NCBI GenBank assembly: GCA_963606545.1
Contig: CAVCYP010000007.1
Span: 1-48,614, forward strand
Origin: UBA9732 sp963606545
Lineage (GTDB): Bacteria > Spirochaetota > Spirochaetia > Sphaerochaetales > Sphaerochaetaceae
Length of the DNA stretch: 48,614 bases
Reading direction: 5' to 3'
Shown: one piece after another, positions 8,896 through 16,183 of the stretch
How the letters are laid out: the number at the start of each line of letters is the position of its first letter
Numbering within the stretch: the stretch's first letter is position 1
Notes under the pieces: model-generated
What the model was told of the DNA's origin: nothing
Seen by the model: only the letters and a program-made list of their open reading frames with translations
Database searches by the model: none
Made by a program: the position numbers and the translations under genes

Positions 8896-9993
8896 TTAAT
8901 TATTGGTCTTTGAAGAGCTGTCTGTGATGGCTACTGGCTGACCGCTAAAGAGATCGTTTTGGCCCTTTATGATGAATTTTTCGTCTTTATATTCTTCTGG
9001 TATAATGACATATTCACTTGAGCTAAAGGCGTTGGAAAGGTCAATTCTCTTTGCGGTGTAGCCGTCTTCATTTTCCTGCACGTAGTAGGCGCTGTTATCC
9101 AGTTTTAGGGCGCTCTTTTCAATTGAGTAGCCGGTTTGTGTCTCTATTTCAATGGTGACCTTAACAAACATTCCAGGGTTGAAGTAGGTTGGGTCGTCAA
9201 GTTTGAGATAAAGCTTAAAATTCTTACTTGTGGAGTCAATGTAAGGGGAGACGGCTTTGATGGTGGCCGTTGTGGTTTTCTCTTCTGAATAGGTGGTAGC
9301 CGGACGAGTTACGGTAATCTTGTAGTCTGCATTGTTATAAGCGTCCGCGAATAGGGCATAGTACTGCTCTCCAAGATTTAGGTCAACTGTGAGGTTGGTT
9401 AAATCTGCAATTGTCGCAACCGGAGTTCCCTGGGAGGCGGTGCTACCTTTACTTAGAATGGTTTTTAGTATTGTTCCGTTGGTTTTTGCTGTTACATCGG
9501 TATAGGAAACTTGAAGTTCTGCAAGTTCCAGTTGTGCTTTATAGGCGTCTCTTTGGGCCTTGACGGTATCATAATCCTGCTTTGAGGCACTTTCATTCTT
9601 ATAGAGTTTTTCAACTCTTTCAAAGGAGCTTTGATAGGCTGTGTAGGCTGCTTCTGCCTGTTGTCTTTGAAGCTCATAGGGCTCTGGGTCAATCTTTGCA
9701 ATGACATCTCCTTCCTTTACGTAGTCGCCTTCTTGGACATAATATTCAATGAGCGTGCCATCCAGATAAGCTGTGACAGGAATTGTGGAATCCGCCGATA
9801 CATATGAGGACAATGTAATTTCTTTGGTCAGAGTTCTAACTTCCGGAGTTGTTACTTCAACTGGAGAAGTTGGTCTTTCATAGGTGTCTTCTGTACGGGT
9901 GGAATAGAACCATCTTAAAACAAGAAAGAGTGCAATGAACACAATAAAAAGTACAATATACATTATCACAGATGTGAGTTTTTTGCTTTTCAT
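8896..9993 (-). CDS. RND efflux membrane-fusion protein (AcrA/MdtA type)
   Basis: Periplasmic adaptor joining the RND pump to TolC, 365 residues from the ATG at 9993. GGAGGGG lies about 7 bases upstream of that ATG, so the more distal start at 10050 is not used here. One N-terminal membrane segment (VIMYIVLFIVFIALFLVL) anchors it. It is followed by a lipoyl half-motif (GTLIEYYVQEGDYVKEGDVIAKID), a helical hairpin (about 120-165), a second lipoyl half (TNGTILKTILSKGSTASQG), a beta-barrel and a membrane-proximal domain. This is first in the pump operon and faces the tetR gene, the classic arrangement of a locally repressed efflux system. Confidence 0.93.
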   Translation of the reverse strand: MKSKKLTSVIMYIVLFIVFIALFLVLRWFYSTRTEDTYERPTSPVEVTTPEVRTLTKEITLSSYVSADSTIPVTAYLDGTLIEYYVQEGDYVKEGDVIAKIDPEPYELQRQQAEAAYTAYQSSFERVEKLYKNESASKQDYDTVKAQRDAYKAQLELAELQVSYTDVTAKTNGTILKTILSKGSTASQGTPVATIADLTNLTVDLNLGEQYYALFADAYNNADYKITVTRPATTYSEEKTTTATIKAVSPYIDSTSKNFKLYLKLDDPTYFNPGMFVKVTIEIETQTGYSIEKSALKLDNSAYYVQENEDGYTAKRIDLSNAFSSSEYVIIPEEYKDEKFIIKGQNDLFSGQPVAITDSSSKTNN

Positions 9994-10076
9994 AAAAGCC
10001 CCTCCGTATACCGTCAGAAAATTACTAATAAAAGCTTTTTTTAGCAACAACTTTTCTGTGAAATAAACAAAATTTA

Positions 10077-10118
10077 GTTATAATGTTTAAAAACCAACAG
10101 GTGATGGAATTTTGTTGG
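10077..10118 (-). promoter_or_regulatory. Candidate TetR operator over the pump promoter
   Basis: The inverted repeat CCAACA (10094-10099), 13 bases, TGTTGG (10113-10118) lies in the 291-bp gap between the pump operon and the divergent tetR gene. On the minus strand a possible -10, TATAAC (10077-10082), lies so that the repeat covers the -35 area. A second, looser CCAACA...TGTTG pair occurs at 10190-10220 on the tetR side. Nothing else in this gap stands out. Assignment to the TetR protein is by position only. Confidence 0.4.
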
Positions 10119-10284
10119 AAAAAATTATAATTTTATATGATGATTGAAGTTGTGTATCTTCTGTTAGAAATTTTGCAATTTATTTAACTCCAACACTTGA
10201 TTTTTAAACGACACTTGTTGTACTTTTGTTTGCGTTCGTATTTTTCGCGAAAATTGAACTTTGTTTATTGTGGTCGTTACTAAA

Positions 10285-10842
10285 ATGAATAAAAATGCTT
10301 TACGTTCCAAACGTTTAATTAGACAAGCTTTTGTTAGTCTTATTAAAACAAAGCCTGTAGACAAAATCACAATTACTGACATTGTAACTGAGGCTAATAT
10401 TAACAGGGCAACTTTCTATGCTCACTACACTTGTTTGAAGGATTTGATTGATGAAATTGAGCAAGAGGTCATAGATAAGCTCATGAAGGTGCTAAGTGGC
10501 TTTAAGCTTGAAAACTTCTTCTCTAACCCAACGCCACTTTTACTTCAAGTCAGCATCTTCCTCTCTGAAGATCCCGATTATTACAAGACTCTTGCTTCAA
10601 CTCCTGAGTCTAGTCTATTTATTGAAAAACTTAAGTCGATTTTTGTTAACTACATGGAACAGGATGCCTCTATTCCTCTTGAAGTGCGTCAATCCAAGAC
10701 GTTCCATATTAATGTTCTCTTTTTTGCAGGTGGGCTGGTTTCTCTTTATACTCAATGGTTAAATGGCAAGTTGAACTGCTCTTTGTACGATATCCCTATG
10801 GAAGTCAGTAAATTCTTAAAGGCATCGGTTTTTGAGAGATAG
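10285..10842 (+). CDS. TetR/AcrR-family transcriptional regulator
   Basis: One-component repressor of 185 residues. The N-terminal helix-turn-helix is clear: KITITDIVTEANINRATFYAHY at about residues 28-49, with the family-typical TFYxHF-like end. The C-terminal ligand domain is helical. A TTG start 24 bases upstream is possible, but the ATG at 10285 gives the natural start MNKNALRSKRLIRQAF. No strong ribosome site is visible. It is transcribed away from the efflux operon and most likely represses it; the ligand is unknown. The 3' end overlaps the convergent bioN-like gene by 27 bases. Confidence 0.88.
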   Translation: MNKNALRSKRLIRQAFVSLIKTKPVDKITITDIVTEANINRATFYAHYTCLKDLIDEIEQEVIDKLMKVLSGFKLENFFSNPTPLLLQVSIFLSEDPDYYKTLASTPESSLFIEKLKSIFVNYMEQDASIPLEVRQSKTFHINVLFFAGGLVSLYTQWLNGKLNCSLYDIPMEVSKFLKASVFER

Positions 10843-11517
10843 TAGGGTCTGGTTTGCCTTTCTCAGGCTAAGCGAGATGAAAACTGGCAGGAGGGCTATA
10901 ATCTTGCGGGGTGTTTTCTTGCCGCCTCTTGCGCGCCAGGCTAAATCCAGCGAATTCCAGATTGCAAAGAGCTGAGGTAAGAAGTTCAAAAATAGGGCAA
11001 AGGCTTTGGAAAAAGTCAGATTTGAGTGCCCAAAAGTGATAGATGACTCAATTTTTTCAAGGGATTGTTGCATTTCAAGGTGTGATGTGGTCCTAAAGAA
11101 GATTGACGTGTAGGCCATGGAAACTATCAGTTTGCTCATCAGAAGGAAGTTGCCTTTTTCTAGCAAGATAGAGAAAAAGGAAAGATTTGGGCTGACTGCG
11201 CTTGCATCTAGTTCTGCATTTAGTTCTGCGTTTATTGGCATGGGCGTTTTGTCAAAGAGAAATAGGGTTAACACGTCAATTATCAGGATAAAAGCACAGT
11301 AGTAGACTATGGGCTTGAGGTCATGAAGAAAGCTTTTAAGCGGGATTTTGGCTACAAGTATTAGCAGGAAGGCTAAGACAAAAAGGCCAACGTGGTAGGA
11401 CAGGGTGGTGAAGTAGGTGATAAGTGGGACGCAAAAGAGGATAAGTAGCTTAAGTATTGCTGGGGTTTTGTGAAGGAGGCTGTCTCGCTTGTTGTAGGAA
11501 AAGATGGCTTCTTGCAT
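10816..11517 (-). CDS. bioN: ECF transporter transmembrane protein (BioN/EcfT)
   Basis: Integral-membrane coupling subunit of an energy-coupling-factor importer, 233 residues. Four to five hydrophobic segments are followed by a cytoplasmic coupling region carrying the EcfT Ala-Arg-Gly signature in LAWRARGGKKTPRK near residue 200, which contacts the ATPase. The order BioY, ATPase, this protein on one strand identifies it as BioN rather than a general EcfT. AAGTAAGG lies 8 bases before the ATG. It follows the ATPase gene by 10 bases. The sequence from about 95 to 115 is Asn/Ala/Glu-rich (INAELNAELDASAVS), an extra loop. Confidence 0.85.
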   Translation of the reverse strand: MQEAIFSYNKRDSLLHKTPAILKLLILFCVPLITYFTTLSYHVGLFVLAFLLILVAKIPLKSFLHDLKPIVYYCAFILIIDVLTLFLFDKTPMPINAELNAELDASAVSPNLSFFSILLEKGNFLLMSKLIVSMAYTSIFFRTTSHLEMQQSLEKIESSITFGHSNLTFSKAFALFLNFLPQLFAIWNSLDLAWRARGGKKTPRKIIALLPVFISLSLRKANQTLLSLKNRCL

Positions 11518-11527
11518 GCGTTTGACC

Positions 11528-12265
11528 TTACTTCCAAATTAAATCTTCAATTGTGGTATAAGCTGAAAGCGGATTTCTGATTCCCCACTGTGGATTTTTT
11601 GCAATTTCTTTCAGGCCTTGCTCTGCTGTTCCGTCAAAAAGCAGGTGTCCGGCTTTAAGCACTATAAAGCGGTCTGCAAGAGCTAGGCACTTTTCAATTT
11701 CATGGGTGAGAATGAGGACGGTCTTCCCGTTTTTGTGGAGCTGACTGATTAATGCGTTTACTTCTTTTACTCCGGCATAATCAAGATTGCTGTAAGGCTC
11801 GTCCATGATTATTGTCTCAAAGCCAAGAGCTAGGATTGCTGCAATAGCTAAGCGTCTTTTTTCACCACCAGATAGGAAGTGGGAAGGGCTGTATCTCTTC
11901 TCATAAAGCTTTACTTCTTTGAGGCTTTGATTTGCCCTTTCTTGGGCTGCTTTGCCTTTAATGCCAAGGTTTGCAAGCCCAAAGCAGATATCTTCAAATG
12001 GGGTTTCTCCTAGTATTTGAGAGTCTGCATCTTGAAAGACAAGTCCAACTTTTGTGCTGGTTTTTATGCTACCTTTTGTTGGCTTTTCAAGGTTTGCGAT
12101 AATTTGCATCAAAACACTTTTGCCTGAGCCATTTTCCCCGCTAAGGACAACTATTTGCCCTTCTTCTACCTTGAAACTGACATTATCCAAAGCGGTGAAT
12201 TTACTGCCGTCTGAACTTAAAAAGAGTTTTGAAATGTTATTGACTTCAATTGCAATGTTCATCAT
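11528..12265 (-). CDS. bioM: ECF transporter ATPase (BioM/CbiO family)
   Basis: Cytoplasmic ATPase of the biotin ECF importer, 245 residues: Walker A SGENGSGKSVL near 40-50, Q-loop GLVFQDADSQILGETPFEDICFG (the QIxxxTVxDEVAFG-like ECF pattern), signature HFLSGGEKRRLAIA, Walker B TIIMDEPYSNLD and a switch histidine in LILTHEIEK. The Q-loop form is typical of CbiO/BioM/EcfA ATPases. Two ATGs in a row start the gene; AAGAAAG gives better spacing for the second, at 12262. It is 9 bases after bioY and 10 before bioN, a compact bioYMN operon. Confidence 0.9.
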   Translation of the reverse strand: MMNIAIEVNNISKLFLSSDGSKFTALDNVSFKVEEGQIVVLSGENGSGKSVLMQIIANLEKPTKGSIKTSTKVGLVFQDADSQILGETPFEDICFGLANLGIKGKAAQERANQSLKEVKLYEKRYSPSHFLSGGEKRRLAIAAILALGFETIIMDEPYSNLDYAGVKEVNALISQLHKNGKTVLILTHEIEKCLALADRFIVLKAGHLLFDGTAEQGLKEIAKNPQWGIRNPLSAYTTIEDLIWK

Positions 12266-12274
12266 TTGCTTTCT

Positions 12275-12889
12275 TCATTTGTTTTCATCATCTAGGTGTT
12301 CAAGCTCGTGTTCATCTGGTGTAAAAATATACCAAGACGAAACAATTCTAAGTTTTGCAGCAAGCAAAATTGCAAGGACCATCTTAACAACATCCCCTGG
12401 AATATAAGGAATAACGCAAAGGGTCATTGTTTGTGAGAACGTCTTGTCCATTACTCGCATGAAGTGAATTACTCCAGGGATGTACATAATGACAAAACTA
12501 CAAACGGTAGCCAGAATTAGGCGTAAAAGTGGAGTTTTTTTGCCATAAACAGGCCTTTGGGCTATCATTCCAGAGATTAGAGTTGCAAGAGCATAGCCAT
12601 AAAGAAAGCCTCCGGTAGGTCCCATGAGCTTTGCAATTCCACCAGTTCCACCTGCAAAGATTGGAAGGCCTAGGGTTCCGGCTACAAGAAATAGTGCGGT
12701 GGACAAGGTTCCCCAAACTGGTCCCAACATAAGACCGGTTAGAACTGTTAACATATTCTGAAGAACAATAGGAATTGGCGTTCCAGGGATTGGAATTGAT
12801 ATAAATCCACAAACGGCTATGAGTGCAGCAAAGAGTGCTGTAAAAACTATCTTTTTAGAAACGTTACTTGTGTTAGTCATATTCGTCAT
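12275..12889 (-). CDS. bioY: Biotin transporter substrate-binding component BioY
   Basis: Membrane S-component that binds biotin, 204 residues with about six hydrophobic segments. Family signatures visible are IPIPGTPIPIVLQNMLTVLTGLMLGP near 30-58, LFLVAGTLGLPIFAGGTGG near 65-85, the GPTGGFLYGY motif and YIPGDVVKMVLA near the C-terminus. Another in-frame ATG lies nine bases downstream. No strong ribosome site precedes the start. The minus-strand -10 TAAAAT (12900-12905) lies 10 bases before the ATG, so the leader would be very short. With BioM and BioN it forms the complete high-affinity biotin importer. Confidence 0.95.
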   Translation of the reverse strand: MTNMTNTSNVSKKIVFTALFAALIAVCGFISIPIPGTPIPIVLQNMLTVLTGLMLGPVWGTLSTALFLVAGTLGLPIFAGGTGGIAKLMGPTGGFLYGYALATLISGMIAQRPVYGKKTPLLRLILATVCSFVIMYIPGVIHFMRVMDKTFSQTMTLCVIPYIPGDVVKMVLAILLAAKLRIVSSWYIFTPDEHELEHLDDENK

Positions 12890-12899
12890 CTTTTTTTAG

Positions 12900-12939
12900 A
12901 TTTTACTGCAAATGTTACCACTGTGCAAAGTGGCACAGT
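12900..12939. promoter_or_regulatory. bioY promoter with overlapping inverted repeat
   Basis: A perfect inverted repeat, ACTGTGC (12920-12926), 6 bases, GCACAGT (12933-12939), lies between the divergent bioY and mnmA genes. On the minus strand it covers the position expected for the bioY -35 box (TTGCAC, 12923-12928), 17 bases from a -10-like TAAAAT (12900-12905). It is a good candidate for a biotin-responsive operator, but it does not match the BirA operator I know, so the regulator is unidentified. Confidence 0.45.
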
Positions 12940-12974
12940 TGTAGTACATTGTTCGTGTTCTGGGAGAATCTAAA

Positions 12975-14051
12975 ATGGAAAGAGTTCTAGTTGGAATGAG
13001 CGGAGGAATTGACTCCTCTGTTGTTGCTTATCTTCTCAAAGAAAAAGGCTATGAGGTTCACGGGGTGACCATGACCCTTTGGAATAAAGACGTTCCATTT
13101 CCAGGCGATCCAACCAAAGCTGCCTGTTTTTCTCCAAGCTCGGTGGAAAACGTTGAAAAGGCTAGAGTAATTTGCACTAAGCTTGGAATAGAGCATACTG
13201 TTTTAGATATTTCAAAGCTTTACGAAAGTGTTGTTCTTAAGAATTTCAGAGACGAATATCTTAGCGGTAGAACTCCAAACCCCTGTGTGTGGTGCAATCC
13301 CAAGATTAAGTTTGGTGCCATGGTAGATTATGCCAGAGAAGCCGGCATCCAGTTTGATTACTTTGCAACTGGCCATTATGCTCGTATAGAGAAGAAGGGC
13401 GACCGCTACTGTTTGCTCCGTGGTGTAGACCCCAAAAAGGACCAAAGCTATTTTTTGTATAGACTTTCTCAAAAACAGCTTGCAGGAACTCTTTTCCCTC
13501 TTGGTGCAATGGAAAAGACAGAGACAAAACACCTAGATCAGCTTCTAGGTTTCCACACCGCAGACCAAACGGAAAGTCAGGATTTTTATGGTGGCCATTA
13601 TTCGGACCTTTTGGACGTAAAGCCAACCAAGGGTAAGATTGTAGACACGGAAGGGAAGGTCTTGGGCTATCACGAGGGTATTTGGAATTACACAATTGGC
13701 CAGCGCAAGGGTCTTGGCGTCTCTGCTCCGCGTCCGTTGTATGTGTTAGAGTTAAATCCTCAGCGCAACGAAGTTGTGGTTGGTTATGAAGAACACACCG
13801 GCAACCTAGCTGTAACTGCAGCACAGCTTAACTGGGTCAGCGTCGATTCTTTTGAAGATGGCCTCGTAGCTCAGGCAAAGATTCGCTCAACGGGAAGTCC
13901 CGTGCCTTGCACCCTTACCCATGAGGCAGACGGAAGAGTGAAGGCTACCTTCTTTTCGCCCGTTAAAGCTGCCACCTGTGGCCAAAGTCTTGTTGTCTTT
14001 GACGGGGATTATGTCCTCTTTGGTGGCATCATTGATTCTGTTGAACATTAG
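12975..14051 (+). CDS. mnmA: tRNA U34 2-thiouridylase MnmA, variant without the second catalytic Cys
   Basis: ATP-dependent enzyme that thiolates U34 of tRNAs for Lys, Glu and Gln, 358 residues. The PP-loop GMSGGIDSSV is at 7-16. The central part has a CxxC pair (NPCVWCNPKIKFG, Cys104 and Cys107), DQSYFLYRL and the GIWNYTIGQRKGLG tRNA-binding segment; the C-terminal beta domain ends in FGGIID. Where E. coli has the second catalytic cysteine (TGICF, Cys199) this protein reads ESQDFYGG, with Tyr205 at the Cys position. GGGAGA precedes the ATG at good spacing. The gene overlaps the convergent higA 3' end by 23 bases. Confidence 0.93.
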   Translation: MERVLVGMSGGIDSSVVAYLLKEKGYEVHGVTMTLWNKDVPFPGDPTKAACFSPSSVENVEKARVICTKLGIEHTVLDISKLYESVVLKNFRDEYLSGRTPNPCVWCNPKIKFGAMVDYAREAGIQFDYFATGHYARIEKKGDRYCLLRGVDPKKDQSYFLYRLSQKQLAGTLFPLGAMEKTETKHLDQLLGFHTADQTESQDFYGGHYSDLLDVKPTKGKIVDTEGKVLGYHEGIWNYTIGQRKGLGVSAPRPLYVLELNPQRNEVVVGYEEHTGNLAVTAAQLNWVSVDSFEDGLVAQAKIRSTGSPVPCTLTHEADGRVKATFFSPVKAATCGQSLVVFDGDYVLFGGIIDSVEH

Positions 14052-14415
14052 CTCTTACGGGACAACTAATTAGAACATCTGCAGGGATGTTTAATCCTGT
14101 TGAAAGTTTTCTAATCATGGTTAGACTCAAGCCTCTTTTTCCTGAAAACACTTCAGAAACTTTTGATTTGCTTCCAAGATATTCAATCATGTCAGTATTG
14201 CTTAGTCCTTCTTGCTCCATTCTGTATTTTATTGCATCAATTGGATTTGGTGGTTCTATGTGATAAAGCTGTTGCTCGTAAAGTTCTACAAGAGCAACAA
14301 GGAGCTCAAGTTCATCGGCTTCTTTTGTGCCAGGCTTTGCATCAAAAAGTTCGTCTATTCTAGCTAAGGCTTGCTCATAATCTTTTTCTGTTTTTAATAA
14401 GTGATTGTATTCCAT
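14029..14415 (-). CDS. higA: HigA-family antitoxin (HTH)
   Basis: Antitoxin and autorepressor, 128 residues. The helical N-terminal half (about 1-60, Glu/Leu-rich) is the toxin-neutralising type seen in COG5499 proteins. It is followed by an IDAIKYRME segment and a Cro/XRE helix-turn-helix at about 70-118 (LSNTDMIEYLGSKSKVSEVFSGKRGLSLTMIRKL). It is the second gene of the pair: its ATG overlaps the higB stop (TAATG), with GGAGGA just upstream, so the two are translationally coupled. Toxin-first order is typical of higBA. The likely operator lies inside the shared promoter. Confidence 0.9.
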   Translation of the reverse strand: MEYNHLLKTEKDYEQALARIDELFDAKPGTKEADELELLVALVELYEQQLYHIEPPNPIDAIKYRMEQEGLSNTDMIEYLGSKSKVSEVFSGKRGLSLTMIRKLSTGLNIPADVLISCPVRANVQQNQ

Positions 14416-14708
14416 TAAACTTCCTCCGCATTAACTTTGTCGTATTCAGTGTGAGTTCCAATGAATCTGATGAAAACAACTTTAGAACTGTAATTAATAC
14501 GAACAATTAGCCTATATTTATTGCCACAAATATTAAAAACAACCCTGTTGTTCTTTAAGATACTTGCAGATCTGTATTTTTCTTTAATATCAGTAGGACT
14601 ATTCCAAGAGGCTTTTCCTGTTTCAGCAAACCAAGACTTCAAAGGTTGTTCTGTCTCTGGATATTGGGCCCAATATAGCAATAACGTTTTTCTCGAAATT
14701 ATATGCAT
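14415..14708 (-). CDS. higB: HigB-family mRNA interferase toxin
   Basis: RelE-fold ribosome-dependent RNase of the HigB (COG4680) type, 97 residues from the ATG at 14708. Recognisable family segments are SWFAETGKASWNSPTDIKEKYRSA and VFNICGNKYRLIVRINY, followed by VFIRFIGTHTEYDKV, the usual C-terminal strand and His-containing end. GGAGG lies 4-5 bases before the chosen ATG. An upstream in-frame ATG at 14753 would overlap the promoter and is rejected. The pair could act in stress persistence or stabilise the locus. Confidence 0.9.
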   Translation of the reverse strand: MHIISRKTLLLYWAQYPETEQPLKSWFAETGKASWNSPTDIKEKYRSASILKNNRVVFNICGNKYRLIVRINYSSKVVFIRFIGTHTEYDKVNAEEV

Positions 14709-14724
14709 CAAGCCTCCAATTATT

Positions 14725-14753
14725 AGTTTAATTCCCATTTTGGGAACTGTCAA
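14725..14753 (-). promoter_or_regulatory. higBA promoter with an operator palindrome in the spacer
   Basis: On the minus strand the consensus TTGACA (14748-14753) is separated by exactly 17 bases from TAAACT (14725-14730). The spacer carries the perfect palindrome TTCCCA-TTT-TGGGAA (14732-14746). A repressor bound there would block polymerase, which fits HigA autoregulation. Confidence 0.7.
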
Positions 14754-14760
14754 GCTTTAC

Positions 14761-14789
14761 TTCACTATCTTTAATTTACATTATATTAT
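14761..14789 (+). promoter_or_regulatory. MATE gene promoter, probably leaderless
   Basis: TTCACT (14761-14766), 17 bases, TATTAT (14784-14789). Only six bases then remain before the ATG at 14796, so transcription should start at or next to the start codon. No ribosome-binding site is present. Confidence 0.55.
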
Positions 14790-14795
14790 GGCTTC

Positions 14796-16169
14796 ATGCG
14801 CAAAGAAGTGAATCTCAGAGAAGGTGGCATTATTTCTTCTATGCTACTTTTCTCTTTTCCAATCATATTAGGCAACCTCTTCCAGCAAGCTTATAATCTA
14901 GCCGATACTCTTATAGTAGGCCGATTTTTAGGCGCCAACGCTCTAGCTGCTGTAGGTAGTGCTTATGCGCTCATGACCTTCCTAAATTCCCTTTTAATAG
15001 GCCTTAGCATGGGCTCTGGCGCTCTCTTTTCATACTCCTATGGCAAGGGACAACTTGAGGAAATGAGGCGCGATATCTACAACAGTAGCCTCCTGTTTTC
15101 CATAATTGCAATTGTCCTAACAATAGCCTGTTATGCGTTGACAGACGAAATTTTAATGCTATTGCAGACTCCTGAGGAATTGTTTGCTCAAGAGCTCGAA
15201 TACATTCAAGTCATTTTCTTTGGCATTTTCTTTGTTTTTTTATACAACTATGTTGCCTATCTTTTACGCAGCAGAGGCGATTCTTCCACCCCTCTTTATT
15301 TTTTAATAATCTCAGCTCTACTGAACATTATTCTGGACCTGGTTTTCATCATCAACTTCAAACGCGGTGTCAAAGGTGCAGCCGAGGCAACTGTCCTATC
15401 TCAGATAGTTTCTGCTGTTGGAATCACAATTTATTTTCTGAAAACCAACAAAGATCTTATCCCTCACAAAGCAGAAAGAAAACTTGAAGCTAAGAGAATA
15501 AAAACCATCTTCAAATATTCATTTTTGACCAGTATCCAACAATCCATAATGAACTTTGGAATCTTAATGATTCAGGGACTAGTGAACTCTTTTGGTGCAA
15601 CAGTCATGGCCTCCTTTGCAGCCGCAGTAAAGATAGACACTCTTGCATATACACCAAGCCAAGAATTTGGCGCTGCTTACTCAATTTTCATTAGTCAGAA
15701 TCTTGGTGGCAGAAAAATGGACAGAATCAAGAAAGGCACAAAAGGTGCTTTTATGGTCTCAATATTATTTTCTTTGGTGCTTTCTCTAGGAATTTACATC
15801 TTTGCTCCAACTCTCATGTCCTTCTTTGTTGATAAAGCTGAAGTTGAAGTTATCAGAATTGGCGTTGAGTATCTTAGAATTGAAGGGGCTTTCTACGTTG
15901 GAATTGGAATCCTATTTTTGCTTTATGGCTATTACCGAGGAATTGGCCGCCCAGAGTGGAGCATTGTCCTGACTGTCATCTCTCTTGGAACCCGAGTTCT
16001 CTTGGCCTACACCGTTTCTCCATTTTGGGGAGAAACGGCTATTTGGTGGTCAATTGTCATTGGCTGGTTCCTTGCAGATGCCGTTGGCCTATTGGCAATT
16101 AAGAAAGTTAGAGTGGCAATGGACATTTTTGACAAAAAAATCGCAAAAATGTCCAAAACCAGATCATAG
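14796..16169 (+). CDS. MATE-family efflux transporter
   Basis: Multidrug/toxin extrusion protein of 457 residues, with about 12 hydrophobic segments in two halves. The N-terminus has the bacterial MATE signatures FPIILGNLFQQAYNLADTLIVGRFLGANALAAVG and GLSMGSGALFSYSYGKGQ; the second half begins near FLTSIQQSIMNFGILMIQGLVNSFG. It would export cationic compounds by sodium or proton antiport. No Shine-Dalgarno sequence precedes the ATG, and a promoter -10 ends six bases upstream, suggesting a leaderless transcript. It is transcribed divergently from higBA and convergently with the aminopeptidase gene, 14 bases away. Confidence 0.92.
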   Translation: MRKEVNLREGGIISSMLLFSFPIILGNLFQQAYNLADTLIVGRFLGANALAAVGSAYALMTFLNSLLIGLSMGSGALFSYSYGKGQLEEMRRDIYNSSLLFSIIAIVLTIACYALTDEILMLLQTPEELFAQELEYIQVIFFGIFFVFLYNYVAYLLRSRGDSSTPLYFLIISALLNIILDLVFIINFKRGVKGAAEATVLSQIVSAVGITIYFLKTNKDLIPHKAERKLEAKRIKTIFKYSFLTSIQQSIMNFGILMIQGLVNSFGATVMASFAAAVKIDTLAYTPSQEFGAAYSIFISQNLGGRKMDRIKKGTKGAFMVSILFSLVLSLGIYIFAPTLMSFFVDKAEVEVIRIGVEYLRIEGAFYVGIGILFLLYGYYRGIGRPEWSIVLTVISLGTRVLLAYTVSPFWGETAIWWSIVIGWFLADAVGLLAIKKVRVAMDIFDKKIAKMSKTRS

Positions 16170-16183
16170 TTAATATGATGTAA

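Noticed and set aside
13306..13824. 172-codon minus-strand frame opposite mnmA
   Set aside because: Antisense shadow of a well-supported conserved gene, Cys/His/Pro-rich and without a ribosome site.
14754..14795. Longer HigB starting at 14753
   Set aside because: That start lies within the -35 box of the promoter; the ATG at 14708 has GGAGG at good spacing.
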